NCBI GenBank assembly: GCA_020629965.1 | Contig: JAHDCG010000008.1 | Coordinates: 1-59,202 of the forward strand | Source: Saprospiraceae bacterium | GTDB taxonomy: Bacteria > Bacteroidota > Bacteroidia > Chitinophagales > Saprospiraceae | Reading direction: 5' to 3' | Length of the DNA stretch: 59,202 nucleotides | Shown here: positions 44,178-52,532 of the stretch, in pieces | Layout: the number at the start of each line of letters is the position of its first letter | How positions within the stretch are numbered: position 1 is the first letter of the stretch | Translations under genes and position numbers: made by a program | The notes under the pieces: generated by a model | Told to the model about the DNA's origin: nothing | Seen by the model: the letters and a program-made list of their open reading frames with translations, nothing else | Databases searched by the model: none

Positions 44178-45110
44178 ATGAAATTTCCCGCACCGCTGCC
44201 CGTCACCGAAATCGCCGAAAAATATAACGCCCGCCTGCTCGGCAATGCCGAAAATGAGGCGACCGGCATCAACGAAATTCACAAAGTCGAAGCCGGCGAT
44301 ATTACTTTTTCGGATGTTGAAAAATATTTTAAAAAATCGTTGGAGTCGGCGGCAACCGTTATTTTGCTTAATAAAGCCGTGCCTGTGCCGCAGGGAAAAA
44401 CGGTCTTGGTTTGCGATGACCCCTTCGCGGTTTACAACGATTTAATTCTCAGGCACCGACCGCTGCGCCCGCTGTCGGCTGCAATTTCCGACGAGGCAAA
44501 AATTCACCCGACCGCCGTCATCGAACCCGGAGTCATCATTTCCCACCACGTAGAAATCGGCGCAAATTGTCACATTCAAGCGGGTGCAATTATTCACGAG
44601 TACAGTTATTTGGGCGAAAATGTCAACATTCAATCGGGCGCGATTATCGGAACGGATGCTTTTTATTACAAAAAAATTGACGGAGCTTTTCAAAAATGGC
44701 GTTCGGGCGGCAGAGTAATCATTGAGGACAATGTCGAAATCGGCGCGGGTTGCACGGTCAACAAAGGCGTCTCCGGCGACACGGTGATCGGGGCGGGCAC
44801 GAAGCTGGACTGTCAGGTACACATCGGGCACGGCGCGGTCATCGGCAAAAATTGTCTGCTCGCCGGGCAGGTCGGTATCGGCGGCAAAACCATCGTCGGC
44901 GACGACGTGATTATGTACGGGCAGGTCGGCGTCGCACAAAATCTGTACATCGGCAACGGCGTAATTATTTTAGCAAAATCGGGCGTTTCCAAAAATTTAG
45001 CGGCGGGCAAAACCTACTTCGGCTACCCGGCGGGCGAGGTACGCACAAAGTATAAAGAATTGGCGGCGATGCGGCATCTGCCGGAGTTTTTTAAGAAGTT
45101 TTATAAGTAG
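44178..45110 (+). CDS. lpxD: UDP-3-O-acylglucosamine N-acyltransferase
   Basis: LpxD adds the second primary acyl chain in lipid A synthesis. The ATG at 44178 (MKFPAPLPVTEIAEKYNARLLGN) gives 310 aa, slightly shorter than E. coli LpxD. A TTG 39 bp upstream is less likely. The N-terminal substrate domain is followed by a left-handed beta-helix of hexapeptide repeats from about residue 95 (HPTAVIEPGVIISHHVEIGAN). The catalytic His lies in VHIGHGAVIGKN near residue 217. A short helical C-terminus (YKELAAMRHLPEFFKKFYK) forms the trimer bundle. No lpxA, lpxB or lpxC is adjacent, so this may be a second, stand-alone LpxD-like copy. Confidence 0.9.
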   Translation: MKFPAPLPVTEIAEKYNARLLGNAENEATGINEIHKVEAGDITFSDVEKYFKKSLESAATVILLNKAVPVPQGKTVLVCDDPFAVYNDLILRHRPLRPLSAAISDEAKIHPTAVIEPGVIISHHVEIGANCHIQAGAIIHEYSYLGENVNIQSGAIIGTDAFYYKKIDGAFQKWRSGGRVIIEDNVEIGAGCTVNKGVSGDTVIGAGTKLDCQVHIGHGAVIGKNCLLAGQVGIGGKTIVGDDVIMYGQVGVAQNLYIGNGVIILAKSGVSKNLAAGKTYFGYPAGEVRTKYKELAAMRHLPEFFKKFYK

Positions 45111-45428
45111 CGGAAGCAGAAAAAAGAACGGATGTTTCCTGTTTTTGTACCGGTACGCTTTTTGTCTTAAAACAATTCGTTATCTGCTCATATTATGCTC
45201 TAATCTTTCTTTCTAAGATATTTAAAACAAGCAGACAGAGAATTTCAGCTTGCTGCTTTTGTTAAAGGTCTCACTGTCCGGAATACTTGAAGAATTTGCG
45301 TTTGCCGCTTCAATCGAAATAATACCGATGACCTCTATTGTCCGAGTCTGCTCAAACCATATTTTTCACACAGATACTTCATCCCTTTGTTTCATGGTTT
45401 TTCATTACCGCTTTTCGACCTCTCATTA

Positions 45429-45590
45429 AGGGCTTCGGAAACAAATACTCTACACATTTGACAGGATTATTTTCCGTTTAAGAAACCTAAAAAATAGTTC
45501 CGTAGCTACGGCTATGCAACGATTTTTTAAATTCCTTAAACGAAAAATCTTCTCTGTCAAGCCGCGTAGATTATTTATTGCCGAAGCCCT
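45429..45590. repeat. 162-bp near-perfect palindromic element, copy 2
   Basis: The outer arms are AGGGCTTCGG (45429-45438) and CCGAAGCCCT (45581-45590). The centre is the same palindrome CCGTAGCTACGG (45500-45511) as in copy 1, and the inner arms share TTTCCGTTTAAGAAA and CCTTAAACGAAAA. The outer arms differ from copy 1 but are still self-complementary. It ends 42 bp upstream of the 911-aa surface protein. The rest of the 522-bp gap (45111-45428) holds no gene I can see. Confidence 0.78.
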
Positions 45591-45632
45591 AAGTCGAGGA
45601 ATATTTTTTCTATTCAATATACACAGAAACTT

Positions 45633-48368
45633 ATGAATCGTACAATATTTTCACTGTTCGCGCTGCTCACAGCTTTTCCGGTACTCATCTCAGCGGTTTC
45701 GGATAAGAGCCTGTTTACCTTAATATTCGAGGGAATACAGTCTCACGTTACCAAAAACTACGAAGACCGGACGAAAACCGAAGCCGCCCCCGCAGCGACC
45801 CTGATGTCGGACTGTGATTGCACAGAATACCTCTACCTCAACGACATTGCCCTCGGCGAAGTACACAAATTTGCCGTTGACCCGACGACGGGTGACATCA
45901 CCGAAATCGGCAGCCCGTGGATGGGCGGTTTCGACAGTCCGCACGGTTTGGGTGTTGACCTCAACGGTTTTCTTTACATCGGAAATCACCCTTCCGACGG
46001 TCCGATACGCAAAGTGACCTGCGACGGTAATATCATCGACGCGGATTGGAACACTACTATCACGGGCGGCGGATTGACTAATATCGGCAGCGTCGGCAAT
46101 TTTATTCTCGCCAACGGAGCGTTTGAAAGTTCGGAGTTCAGTAACATTCAGGTTTTGGATGCTTGTTCGGGCGACCGACTCGGTTCTATTTGTTTGGAAG
46201 GTTCAAACTTCGGTGATTGGGGAATGCAGGTACTTAACGACGGAACGGTGTTGGTCACGGAAGGTATCGACATACAGTTGGGTTTCGGCGCACCCGCTAC
46301 CAAGACAATTTGGAAATTTCCCTTCGACGAAAATCTTATCGGCAACGCAGACCCCAACTGCGTCACACCCTTTGTACAGGGCGGTTATCTGAATGATTAC
46401 GAAGAAATTTACGGCATTACTTCCGACGACACGCACTTGTATATGGTCGCTCGCAAAAACGGCGGCAATACTTTTTTGGTAAAAGTCGATGCAACCACGG
46501 GTGCTTTCGTGGCGGAAATCAACGAAAGTACCATGAGCGGCACGGACGGCAGCAACCCCGGCTACAACGGTGCACGCGGTATCATCTACGCACCGTCGAG
46601 CGACAAATTGTACGTTTCGGGTATTGAAGATTGCATTTCTATCGTCAATCCTGCGGACTTGAGTTACGAAGGCGCGGGCGCGGGCATCGTAACCAACGGC
46701 GAACCCAAGGCTATCGGTATTTTAAAGGAATGCTGTCCAAACGTAACGCCTTTGGCATTTAACGAAACAATCTGTAGCGACGGCAACGGTGAACGGTTAT
46801 TCTTGCAGGATTTTCTCAACTGCGGCGACGGTGTCATTTGTGAAGGGCAATGGTCGGTGCAAACTCCGAATGCCAATCAGGTATTTGAAAGCTGCGATTT
46901 GAGTATCACCGTTAACGGCAGCGGCTGCGGTACTTACGTTTTGGAAAAAACCACGGGCGCAGCGGGTAATCAACAGTGCGGTGCTTTTCAAATCGAGGTG
47001 CAGATTTGTACCGAAGTACCGGGCGCGGACAACATCACACCCGCACAAGGTACTTGTACCGGCACTACACCCAACGATGATGCGACCGTTAATTTAACGG
47101 GCGTGACGGGCGACGAAGCAAATATTACTCCGGGCGCGACTTACTCGGGGCCTGCTTACGGCGGTGCTTCCAACACTAACGTCAGCGGAGGCAGCGGTCA
47201 GTTTACGGGACTCGTACACGCTACGCAATACACCGTGCGGGTGTGGAACGGCTCGGACGGGTGTTTCACGGATGAAACTTTTACAACTCCCGATGTTCCT
47301 ACCTGCGTACAGCCCCTTTCCCTCGGTAATCGGGTCTTTCTCGACGGTAATAACGACGGCGTACAAAACGGCGCAGAGTCCGGCATAGACGGCGTAACTC
47401 TGCAATTATTGACCGCCTCGGGTGCAATCTACGACAGCGACCCCGACACACCGGGCGTACAGGGATTGACCGTGACCACGGCAAACGGCGGCTACTACCG
47501 CTTCGACAATTTGCTGCCCGGCAGCTACATCGTCGAAGTGCTGCCGAGCAATTTCGGCGGTGCTTTAGAGAATTACGGCAGCTCTACGGGGGCGGGACAG
47601 GAAGCCGACCCCGACAGCAACGGCGATACCAACGATAACGGTCTCGATACGCCGACGAGTGCGGGCGCAATTCGCTCGGGTGTGGTCACGCTCAGCGACT
47701 CCGAACCGACGGGTGAAGCAGAGCCGGGTGCCTACGGTGCGGGAAGTACCACAGGTACGGCTGCCGCAGACGATTTATCCAACCTGACGGTAGATTTCGG
47801 TTTTCAGCGTTTGCGAGACAATCCGGACTATGAAGACCCGCAAAATCCTTGTCCGCAGGAGCCTTGTCACTTCATCAGTAACAGCGTTTACCTCGGCTCG
47901 GGGGTGAGCAGCGATAACGACACAAACAATACTTCGACTGCCGACACCGACACCGACGACGGTGTAGCTCTCGGAAGCAACCTGAACTTCGCACCCGGCG
48001 GTACCATCAACTTCCCCGTCACGATTTTTAACTCTTCGGGCAACGACGTTTTCCTCTTTGCGTGGGTCGATTGGAACGGGGACGGCGACTTCGACGACAC
48101 GGGCGAGCAAATCAGTAACAACAGTTACAACGGGACTACTTTCAGCGGTACTTTCATGGTGAATTTACCGGCTGCCGTACCGACCGATGCTTTACAAAAT
48201 GAAGCTTTCGCCGCCCGCTTTCGGGTGAGTACGGACAATACCAACGCGAACTCTCCCTGCGGCAGCGGCGACTGCGCCGCCGACGGAGAAATTGAAGATT
48301 ATTTGCTGTTGATTGAATGTCCGACGTCGGTATGTACTCCTGCGGAGGTAATAATTATCAGAAATTGA
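45633..48368 (+). CDS. Secreted SdrD_B-like/GEVED surface protein without T9SS tail
   Basis: A 911-aa protein with a signal peptide (MNRTIFSLFALLTAFPVLISA). Residues about 60-370 form a beta-propeller-like region (GLGVDLNGFLYIGNH, IYGITSDDTHLYMVARKNGG). Two short beta domains follow, then an SdrD_B/Cna-B-like domain (LGNRVFLDGNNDGVQNGAES, about 570-700) and a GEVED domain (VDWNGDGDFDDTGEQ ... GEIEDYLLLIECP, about 760-900). It ends CTPAEVIIIRN with a terminator 18 bp later. Proteins of this type usually end in a sorting domain, so it may be naturally truncated or use another export route. A 162-bp hairpin element precedes it. Confidence 0.85.
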   Translation: MNRTIFSLFALLTAFPVLISAVSDKSLFTLIFEGIQSHVTKNYEDRTKTEAAPAATLMSDCDCTEYLYLNDIALGEVHKFAVDPTTGDITEIGSPWMGGFDSPHGLGVDLNGFLYIGNHPSDGPIRKVTCDGNIIDADWNTTITGGGLTNIGSVGNFILANGAFESSEFSNIQVLDACSGDRLGSICLEGSNFGDWGMQVLNDGTVLVTEGIDIQLGFGAPATKTIWKFPFDENLIGNADPNCVTPFVQGGYLNDYEEIYGITSDDTHLYMVARKNGGNTFLVKVDATTGAFVAEINESTMSGTDGSNPGYNGARGIIYAPSSDKLYVSGIEDCISIVNPADLSYEGAGAGIVTNGEPKAIGILKECCPNVTPLAFNETICSDGNGERLFLQDFLNCGDGVICEGQWSVQTPNANQVFESCDLSITVNGSGCGTYVLEKTTGAAGNQQCGAFQIEVQICTEVPGADNITPAQGTCTGTTPNDDATVNLTGVTGDEANITPGATYSGPAYGGASNTNVSGGSGQFTGLVHATQYTVRVWNGSDGCFTDETFTTPDVPTCVQPLSLGNRVFLDGNNDGVQNGAESGIDGVTLQLLTASGAIYDSDPDTPGVQGLTVTTANGGYYRFDNLLPGSYIVEVLPSNFGGALENYGSSTGAGQEADPDSNGDTNDNGLDTPTSAGAIRSGVVTLSDSEPTGEAEPGAYGAGSTTGTAAADDLSNLTVDFGFQRLRDNPDYEDPQNPCPQEPCHFISNSVYLGSGVSSDNDTNNTSTADTDTDDGVALGSNLNFAPGGTINFPVTIFNSSGNDVFLFAWVDWNGDGDFDDTGEQISNNSYNGTTFSGTFMVNLPAAVPTDALQNEAFAARFRVSTDNTNANSPCGSGDCAADGEIEDYLLLIECPTSVCTPAEVIIIRN

Positions 48369-48385
48369 GAATACTTTCTTATCCC

Positions 48386-48426
48386 AAAAGACCCGTTTTT
48401 ATTTTGTAAAAACGGGTCTTTTTTTT
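48386..48426 (+). terminator. Terminator of the GEVED protein gene
   Basis: AAAAGACCCGTTTTT and its perfect reverse complement flank a 7-base loop, followed by a T-run, 18 bp after the stop codon. Confidence 0.92.
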
Positions 48427-48679
48427 GGTCGGGTTACTTTTTACGTTCTTCATGTTTTCAGAAAGAAAAAACACGTCGGTCCGGGTCACAGAACAGCGTT
48501 TTCGTATCGGCATTTATCTGATATTCATGCAACAATTCTGTCTTTTCGGGTCAAAATGCAAAAGAAAGAGTCTTCTCGAAACGATGCTGCCTGACACGAA
48601 ATTTAAAATTTCAACAAACGGTTTGCAGAGACGGTTAAAGTAATGAGTTTTTACTGCAAAACAACCGAAACCGAACAAA
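48427..48679. other. Intergenic region, nothing recognised
   Basis: About 250 bp between the terminator and the TIGR02757 gene. A 72-codon frame (48425-48643) starts inside the terminator tail and has no family or composition support. No repeat or promoter box was seen. Confidence 0.4.
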
Positions 48680-49459
48680 ATGAAAAACCTGAAAGCCTAC
48701 CTCGACGCGCAAGTCGAACGCTACAATCGCCCGGATTTTATTCCCGCCGACCCCATTTCGATTCCGCATCGTTTTGAAAAATTGCAGGACAAAGAAATTA
48801 TCGGTTTTTGGACGGCGGTACTCGCCTGGGGGCAGCGCACGACCATTATCAACAGCGCAAATAGACTCATCGAACTCACCGACGGCGCACCGCACGACTT
48901 CATCGTCAATCACACCGAAAAAGACCGCGCGCGTTTTTTGGATTTTAAACACCGCACCTTTCAGCCTACTGATACGCTGTGGTTTTTGGAATTTCTACAA
49001 CGGCATTATCGCAAAAATGACTCGCTGGAAACGGCTTTTTCGCAACACCTGACGGCGGAAGACGCGACCGTAGAAAATGCCCTGCGCGGCTTTCACAATT
49101 TGTTTTTTGCCGATGAAAATGCACCGCAACGCACCCGCAAACACATCGCAACGCCGGCGCGAAAATCTTCTTGTAAAAGGCTGAATATGTTTTTGCGCTG
49201 GATGGTGCGCGATGATGATAAGGGCGTGGATTTCGGACTGTGGAAAAGCATCAAACCCGCGCAGTTGCTCATTCCTTTGGATGTCCACGTCGATAGAGTC
49301 GCACGTCGTTTGGGGCTTTTGCACCGCAAACAAACGGACTGGCTATCGGTATTGGAACTGACGGAAAACCTGCGAAAATACGACGCCGACGACCCGGTGA
49401 AGTATGATTTTGCGCTGTTTGGTGCGGGGGTTTTGGAGAAGAAAGAGGGGGTACGGTGA
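48680..49459 (+). CDS. TIGR02757 family protein (DUF2400)
   Basis: A 259-aa soluble protein beginning MKNLKAYLDAQVERYNRPDF. The segments DPISIPHRF, EIIGFWTAVLAWGQRTTIINSANRL, KSSCKRLNMFLRWMVRDDDKGVDFG and LIPLDVHVDRVARRLGLL identify TIGR02757. This family has the helix-hairpin-helix fold of base-excision glycosylases (the LDVHVDRVARRLGL wording recalls the HhH-GPD Asp region). No activity has been assigned that I know of. Length matches the family. It converges on aroB with a 52-bp gap. Confidence 0.9.
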   Translation: MKNLKAYLDAQVERYNRPDFIPADPISIPHRFEKLQDKEIIGFWTAVLAWGQRTTIINSANRLIELTDGAPHDFIVNHTEKDRARFLDFKHRTFQPTDTLWFLEFLQRHYRKNDSLETAFSQHLTAEDATVENALRGFHNLFFADENAPQRTRKHIATPARKSSCKRLNMFLRWMVRDDDKGVDFGLWKSIKPAQLLIPLDVHVDRVARRLGLLHRKQTDWLSVLELTENLRKYDADDPVKYDFALFGAGVLEKKEGVR

Positions 49460-49511
49460 CTTGATTCTGTCATTGGTTGAAACCGATATTACGGAGAGGC
49501 TTGCAACGGAT

Positions 49512-50573
49512 TTATGAATCTGAGGAAATACTTTTTAAACTCGCTTCAATCTCACTGATTTCCGCACTCCCGTTGATTTTCGCCTTGCCGATTTTTTCCA
49601 AAAACGTAAAATTTATCTCGCTGCCTGCGTTCTTTTTGTCTTTGCGCATCAAGTGAATCAATTCCGAAAAATTACTCTCTGCTACCGGTGCCGGCTGATA
49701 AATGCGCGTGATAAAATCCTTGATTTCCGTAAATTCTTCTTGTGACAAACCGGCATTTCCGACCGATAAATACGCCTCGGCAATCATGCCCGCCGCCACC
49801 GCCTCGCCGTGCAACAGAGAGCTTTCGCTTTCCAAAGCATGACTTTCTAATGCGTGACCGACGGTATGTCCGAAATTTAAAGCCTTACGCATGCCTTTTT
49901 CAAAAGGATCGGCTTCGACGACGGCTTGTTTTATTTTTAAAGAAGGCAGGAGAAATGCCGTCCAATCCACCGTTTTCAAATCTTGAATTTGTCGGATTTT
50001 TTGCCAATGTTCCGCATCTGCGATGAGCGCATGTTTAATAATTTCGGCGAAACCGCTGCGGATTTCGCGCTCCGAAAGGCTCTGCAAAAATGCCGCGTCA
50101 ATCAACACCGTCTGCGGATTATTGAAAACGCCGATGCTGTTTTTGACGTGGTTAAAACCGATACCCAATTTGCCGCCGACCGAGGCATCGACCTGTGACA
50201 GCAGCGTAGTCGGCATTTGTAAAAAGTCCATGCCGCGCTTGAATGTACTCGCGCAGAAACCGCCCATGTCGCCGATAACGCCGCCGCCGAGATTGAGGGT
50301 CAGAGAGTGCCGGTCGGCATTGTTGTCCATCATTTGCCTCCAAATCTCGGTGCAGGTTTGAATATTTTTGTGCGACTCGCCGGACGGAATTTCGATGACG
50401 AAATAATTGAAATCATGCAGCACTTCCGCTACCGTCGGCAGGCAATGTGTGCGCGTATTTTCATCGACAAGTACGGCGATTTTCGTATAATTTCGCTCGG
50501 AAAGTAAACGGTGCAGCAGCGCGCGAAAGTCGCCGATTTTGATGTCGTAGTCTTGTAAGGTAATGGTGTGCAT
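49512..50573 (-). CDS. aroB: 3-dehydroquinate synthase
   Basis: AroB makes 3-dehydroquinate, step 2 of the shikimate pathway, using NAD+ and a divalent metal. The 353-aa product has the NAD-binding PSGESHKN segment, the glycine-rich LNLGGGVIGDMGGFCASTF near residue 100, and PTTLLSQVDASVGGKLGIGFNHVKNSIG. The metal-binding site has Glu (FAEIIKHALIADAEHW) and His residues in NFGHTVGHALES and LLHGEAVAAGMI. Length and all motifs are normal. No other aro gene is near. Upstream lies a heptad repeat and then the stop of the metal permease gene. Confidence 0.96.
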   Translation of the reverse strand: MHTITLQDYDIKIGDFRALLHRLLSERNYTKIAVLVDENTRTHCLPTVAEVLHDFNYFVIEIPSGESHKNIQTCTEIWRQMMDNNADRHSLTLNLGGGVIGDMGGFCASTFKRGMDFLQMPTTLLSQVDASVGGKLGIGFNHVKNSIGVFNNPQTVLIDAAFLQSLSEREIRSGFAEIIKHALIADAEHWQKIRQIQDLKTVDWTAFLLPSLKIKQAVVEADPFEKGMRKALNFGHTVGHALESHALESESSLLHGEAVAAGMIAEAYLSVGNAGLSQEEFTEIKDFITRIYQPAPVAESNFSELIHLMRKDKKNAGSEINFTFLEKIGKAKINGSAEISEIEASLKSISSDS

Positions 50574-50578
50574 GTGTT

Positions 50579-50614
50579 ACGGTTGACGGTTTTACGGTGG
50601 ACGGTGGACGGCGC
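50579..50614. repeat. Heptad repeat, type ACGGTTG/ACGGTGG
   Basis: ACGGTTG, ACGGTTT, one extra T, then ACGGTGG twice and ACGGCGC. It fills the 49-bp gap between the permease stop and the aroB start. Confidence 0.8.
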
Positions 50615-50622
50615 TCCGGCAA

Positions 50623-52110
50623 TCAATTTTCGGTAGCTTCTATGTTGATTTTTCCGGCTAAGTCTCGCGGCAGGCGGATGGACTTTTCGCCTTGTAAAAT
50701 CTTTACTTCGCGGCTCGATTTTTCTTTAATTTCAAAAGTCGTATCGGGCAAAATACCGAGTTGCCACATCTGTGCGGTGATGTGCTCGTTGAGTTGATCA
50801 GAGGCGATTTTTGCGCTGTGCATTACTTCTAAATTGAGCAGCGGATTAGCGGGATAGCCGCGCTTGGTCGGAATGGGCGAGCCGTGCGGATCGGTCTTCG
50901 GGAAGCCGAGTTCGGCATCGACTTCGTCCAGTATTTCTTCGGTGAGCAGGTGCTCGTATTTTTCGGCGTCTTCGTGGATTTGCTCTTCGGTCAGCCCCAT
51001 TTGTGTCACCAAATAAGACTCCCACAGACGGTGGGCGCGCACCATACGTTTGGCTTCTTCTTTACCTTTTTCGGTGAGTTCTAAGGTGCCTTTTGCGAAA
51101 AAACCGCGTTTGCGGAGCTGCTGCAAGTGACTTTGTAAAATGCGTGTGGAAAAACCGACGCGCTTGTCGAGGTTTTCCTTGGTGAGTTTGCCGCGCTGTT
51201 GCAGACGATAGGCTTCTTTCAAAATGTCTTCGGTCTGAATGCGCAGGCGTAATTTTCGCTTTTGCAACCAACGAAAAATTAAACCTTTAGACGGGGAAAA
51301 AAGCGCGGCGAGAAAGTAAAATGCTGTGGCGGTAATCGCCATCGCGGGTCCGGGTGTGGTGTCGTAAATAATGCTGAAAAACAGTCCTAAAATTGCCGAA
51401 AACAGACCAATCAGCCCGCTCAAAGTCAACACATAAGGCAGCCGCGCAGTCAACAACAGCGCGGTAGAAGCCGGTGTAATCAACATGGCAACGACCAAAA
51501 TAACACCCACCGTCTGCAAAGAAGCAACGACCGCAAAAGACAGCAGCAGCATCAAAAAATAATGAATAACCCGCACCGAAATGCCCATCGTCTCCGCGAT
51601 GACCGGTTGGAAAGTCGTCACAAAAAGATAGCGGTAAAAAATGACGATACTCAATAATACATAAACGGTAATCACGCCCGTCAATATTAAATCTTGGTCG
51701 CTGACGCCGAGTGAATTTCCGAACAAAAAGTCCTTTAAATCCAAATGCACGCCGTCGTTTTTGCTGATTTTGGAAATGCCCATGACGCCGATAGAAAACA
51801 TCGCCGTAAAAATGATACCGATTGCCGCATCGTTTTTAGTCTTAACGTTGCGTTGAATCCAAGTTATCGCCACCGCCGCGAAAAGCCCCGCCAAAACCGC
51901 CCCGACAAAGAAACCCAATGCGCTGTAACCGACTATCATAAAGGCGAAAACCACGCCCGGCAGTATCGCGTGCGACAGCGCATCGCCAATCATCGACATA
52001 TTGCGCAGCACGATAAAACAACCCAAAACGCCGCACATCAGTCCGACCATGGAGGAGGCTAACAAGGCGCGAAACGCCCATTCCTGTTGAAATATTTCGA
52101 AAAAATCCAT
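50623..52110 (-). CDS. Metal ABC transporter permease fused to a DtxR/MntR-like regulator
   Basis: With the ATG at 52110 (MDFFEIFQQEWAFRALLASS) the product is 495 aa. Residues 1-280 form an ABC-3 type permease with eight or nine helices (SMIGDALSHAILPGVVFAF; LITPASTALLLTARLPYVL), as in MntB/ZnuB. Residues about 305-370 form a winged helix (DILKEAYRLQQRGKLTKENLD), then a DtxR-type metal-binding and dimerisation region (HRLWESYLVTQMGLTEEQIHEDAEKYEHLL). A C-terminal FeoA-like SH3 domain follows (MWQLGILPDTTFEIKEKSS...). It transports Mn/Zn/Fe and probably senses the same metal. The fusion is known in Bacteroidota. No ATPase or binding-protein gene is adjacent. Confidence 0.9.
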   Translation of the reverse strand: MDFFEIFQQEWAFRALLASSMVGLMCGVLGCFIVLRNMSMIGDALSHAILPGVVFAFMIVGYSALGFFVGAVLAGLFAAVAITWIQRNVKTKNDAAIGIIFTAMFSIGVMGISKISKNDGVHLDLKDFLFGNSLGVSDQDLILTGVITVYVLLSIVIFYRYLFVTTFQPVIAETMGISVRVIHYFLMLLLSFAVVASLQTVGVILVVAMLITPASTALLLTARLPYVLTLSGLIGLFSAILGLFFSIIYDTTPGPAMAITATAFYFLAALFSPSKGLIFRWLQKRKLRLRIQTEDILKEAYRLQQRGKLTKENLDKRVGFSTRILQSHLQQLRKRGFFAKGTLELTEKGKEEAKRMVRAHRLWESYLVTQMGLTEEQIHEDAEKYEHLLTEEILDEVDAELGFPKTDPHGSPIPTKRGYPANPLLNLEVMHSAKIASDQLNEHITAQMWQLGILPDTTFEIKEKSSREVKILQGEKSIRLPRDLAGKINIEATEN

Positions 52111-52116
52111 TGTTTT

Positions 52117-52137
52117 GTTGATAGTTGATAGACGGCT
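52117..52137. repeat. Short heptad repeat, type GTTGATA
   Basis: GTTGATA, GTTGATA, GACGGCT, immediately upstream of the permease ATG. Same unit type as 38056-38083. Confidence 0.6.
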
Positions 52138-52187
52138 TCCGTATTTTCTGCCTCTTTTCGTTTTAATTCGCAATACCTTCCTTTCGG

Positions 52188-52217
52188 CAAAAGTACGGCG
52201 TTTTTACAAAACACAAA
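52188..52217 (-). promoter_or_regulatory. Promoter of the metal permease-DtxR fusion gene
   Basis: On the minus strand a TTTG (52217-52214), an 18-bp spacer and TACTTTTG (52195-52188) match the Bacteroidota -33/-7 consensus. It implies a leader of about 75 nt. No metal-box palindrome was identified. Confidence 0.65.
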
Positions 52218-52432
52218 CAAAATTTTTAGAGTCGTCTAAATCAAAACAATCAATCACGGAGCTTGTTTTTCGTTATTTTAGATAATTCAGATTTTTCAAG
52301 GCGGTCACCAAAGGCAAGGATTGGAAAAAAATTAAATATTCTCAAATTATCGAGAGTCAACTCGAACGGACAGCAAAATGAGTCATCATTTTCTGTCAAC
52401 GAAACCTACTTTCCGGATACTCTAAAAAAACG

Positions 52433-52440
52433 TACATTTG
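52433..52440 (+). promoter_or_regulatory. -7 box (TACATTTG) for the RDD gene
   Basis: TACATTTG matches TAnnTTTG exactly, 92 bp upstream of the ATG at 52533. No strong -33 element is visible. Confidence 0.5.
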
Positions 52441-52532
52441 ACTTTCGTATCAAATTAAAAACCATAAAAGACCGAAACTACCTTAGAGGAAACGACCTGA
52501 TTTATCAAACTACCTCAATTTAATCGACATCT

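Larger units (their letters stand above)
52111..52532. other. Divergent promoter region of the permease and RDD genes
   Basis: A 422-bp region without a credible gene. It holds a heptad repeat, the minus-strand promoter near 52188-52217 and the plus-strand -7 box at 52433-52440. An 86-codon frame (52263-52523) crosses the latter box, and I do not call it. Confidence 0.5.

Noticed and set aside
43862-44227. 121-codon plus-strand frame before and into lpxD
   Set aside because: It runs through the inverted-repeat element and the start of lpxD in another frame, with no motif.
48425-48643. 72-codon frame after the GEVED gene
   Set aside because: It starts inside the terminator T-run and has low-complexity, unconvincing composition.
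52263-52523. 86-codon frame upstream of the RDD gene
   Set aside because: It spans the TACATTTG promoter box of the RDD gene, has random-looking composition and no recognisable motif.
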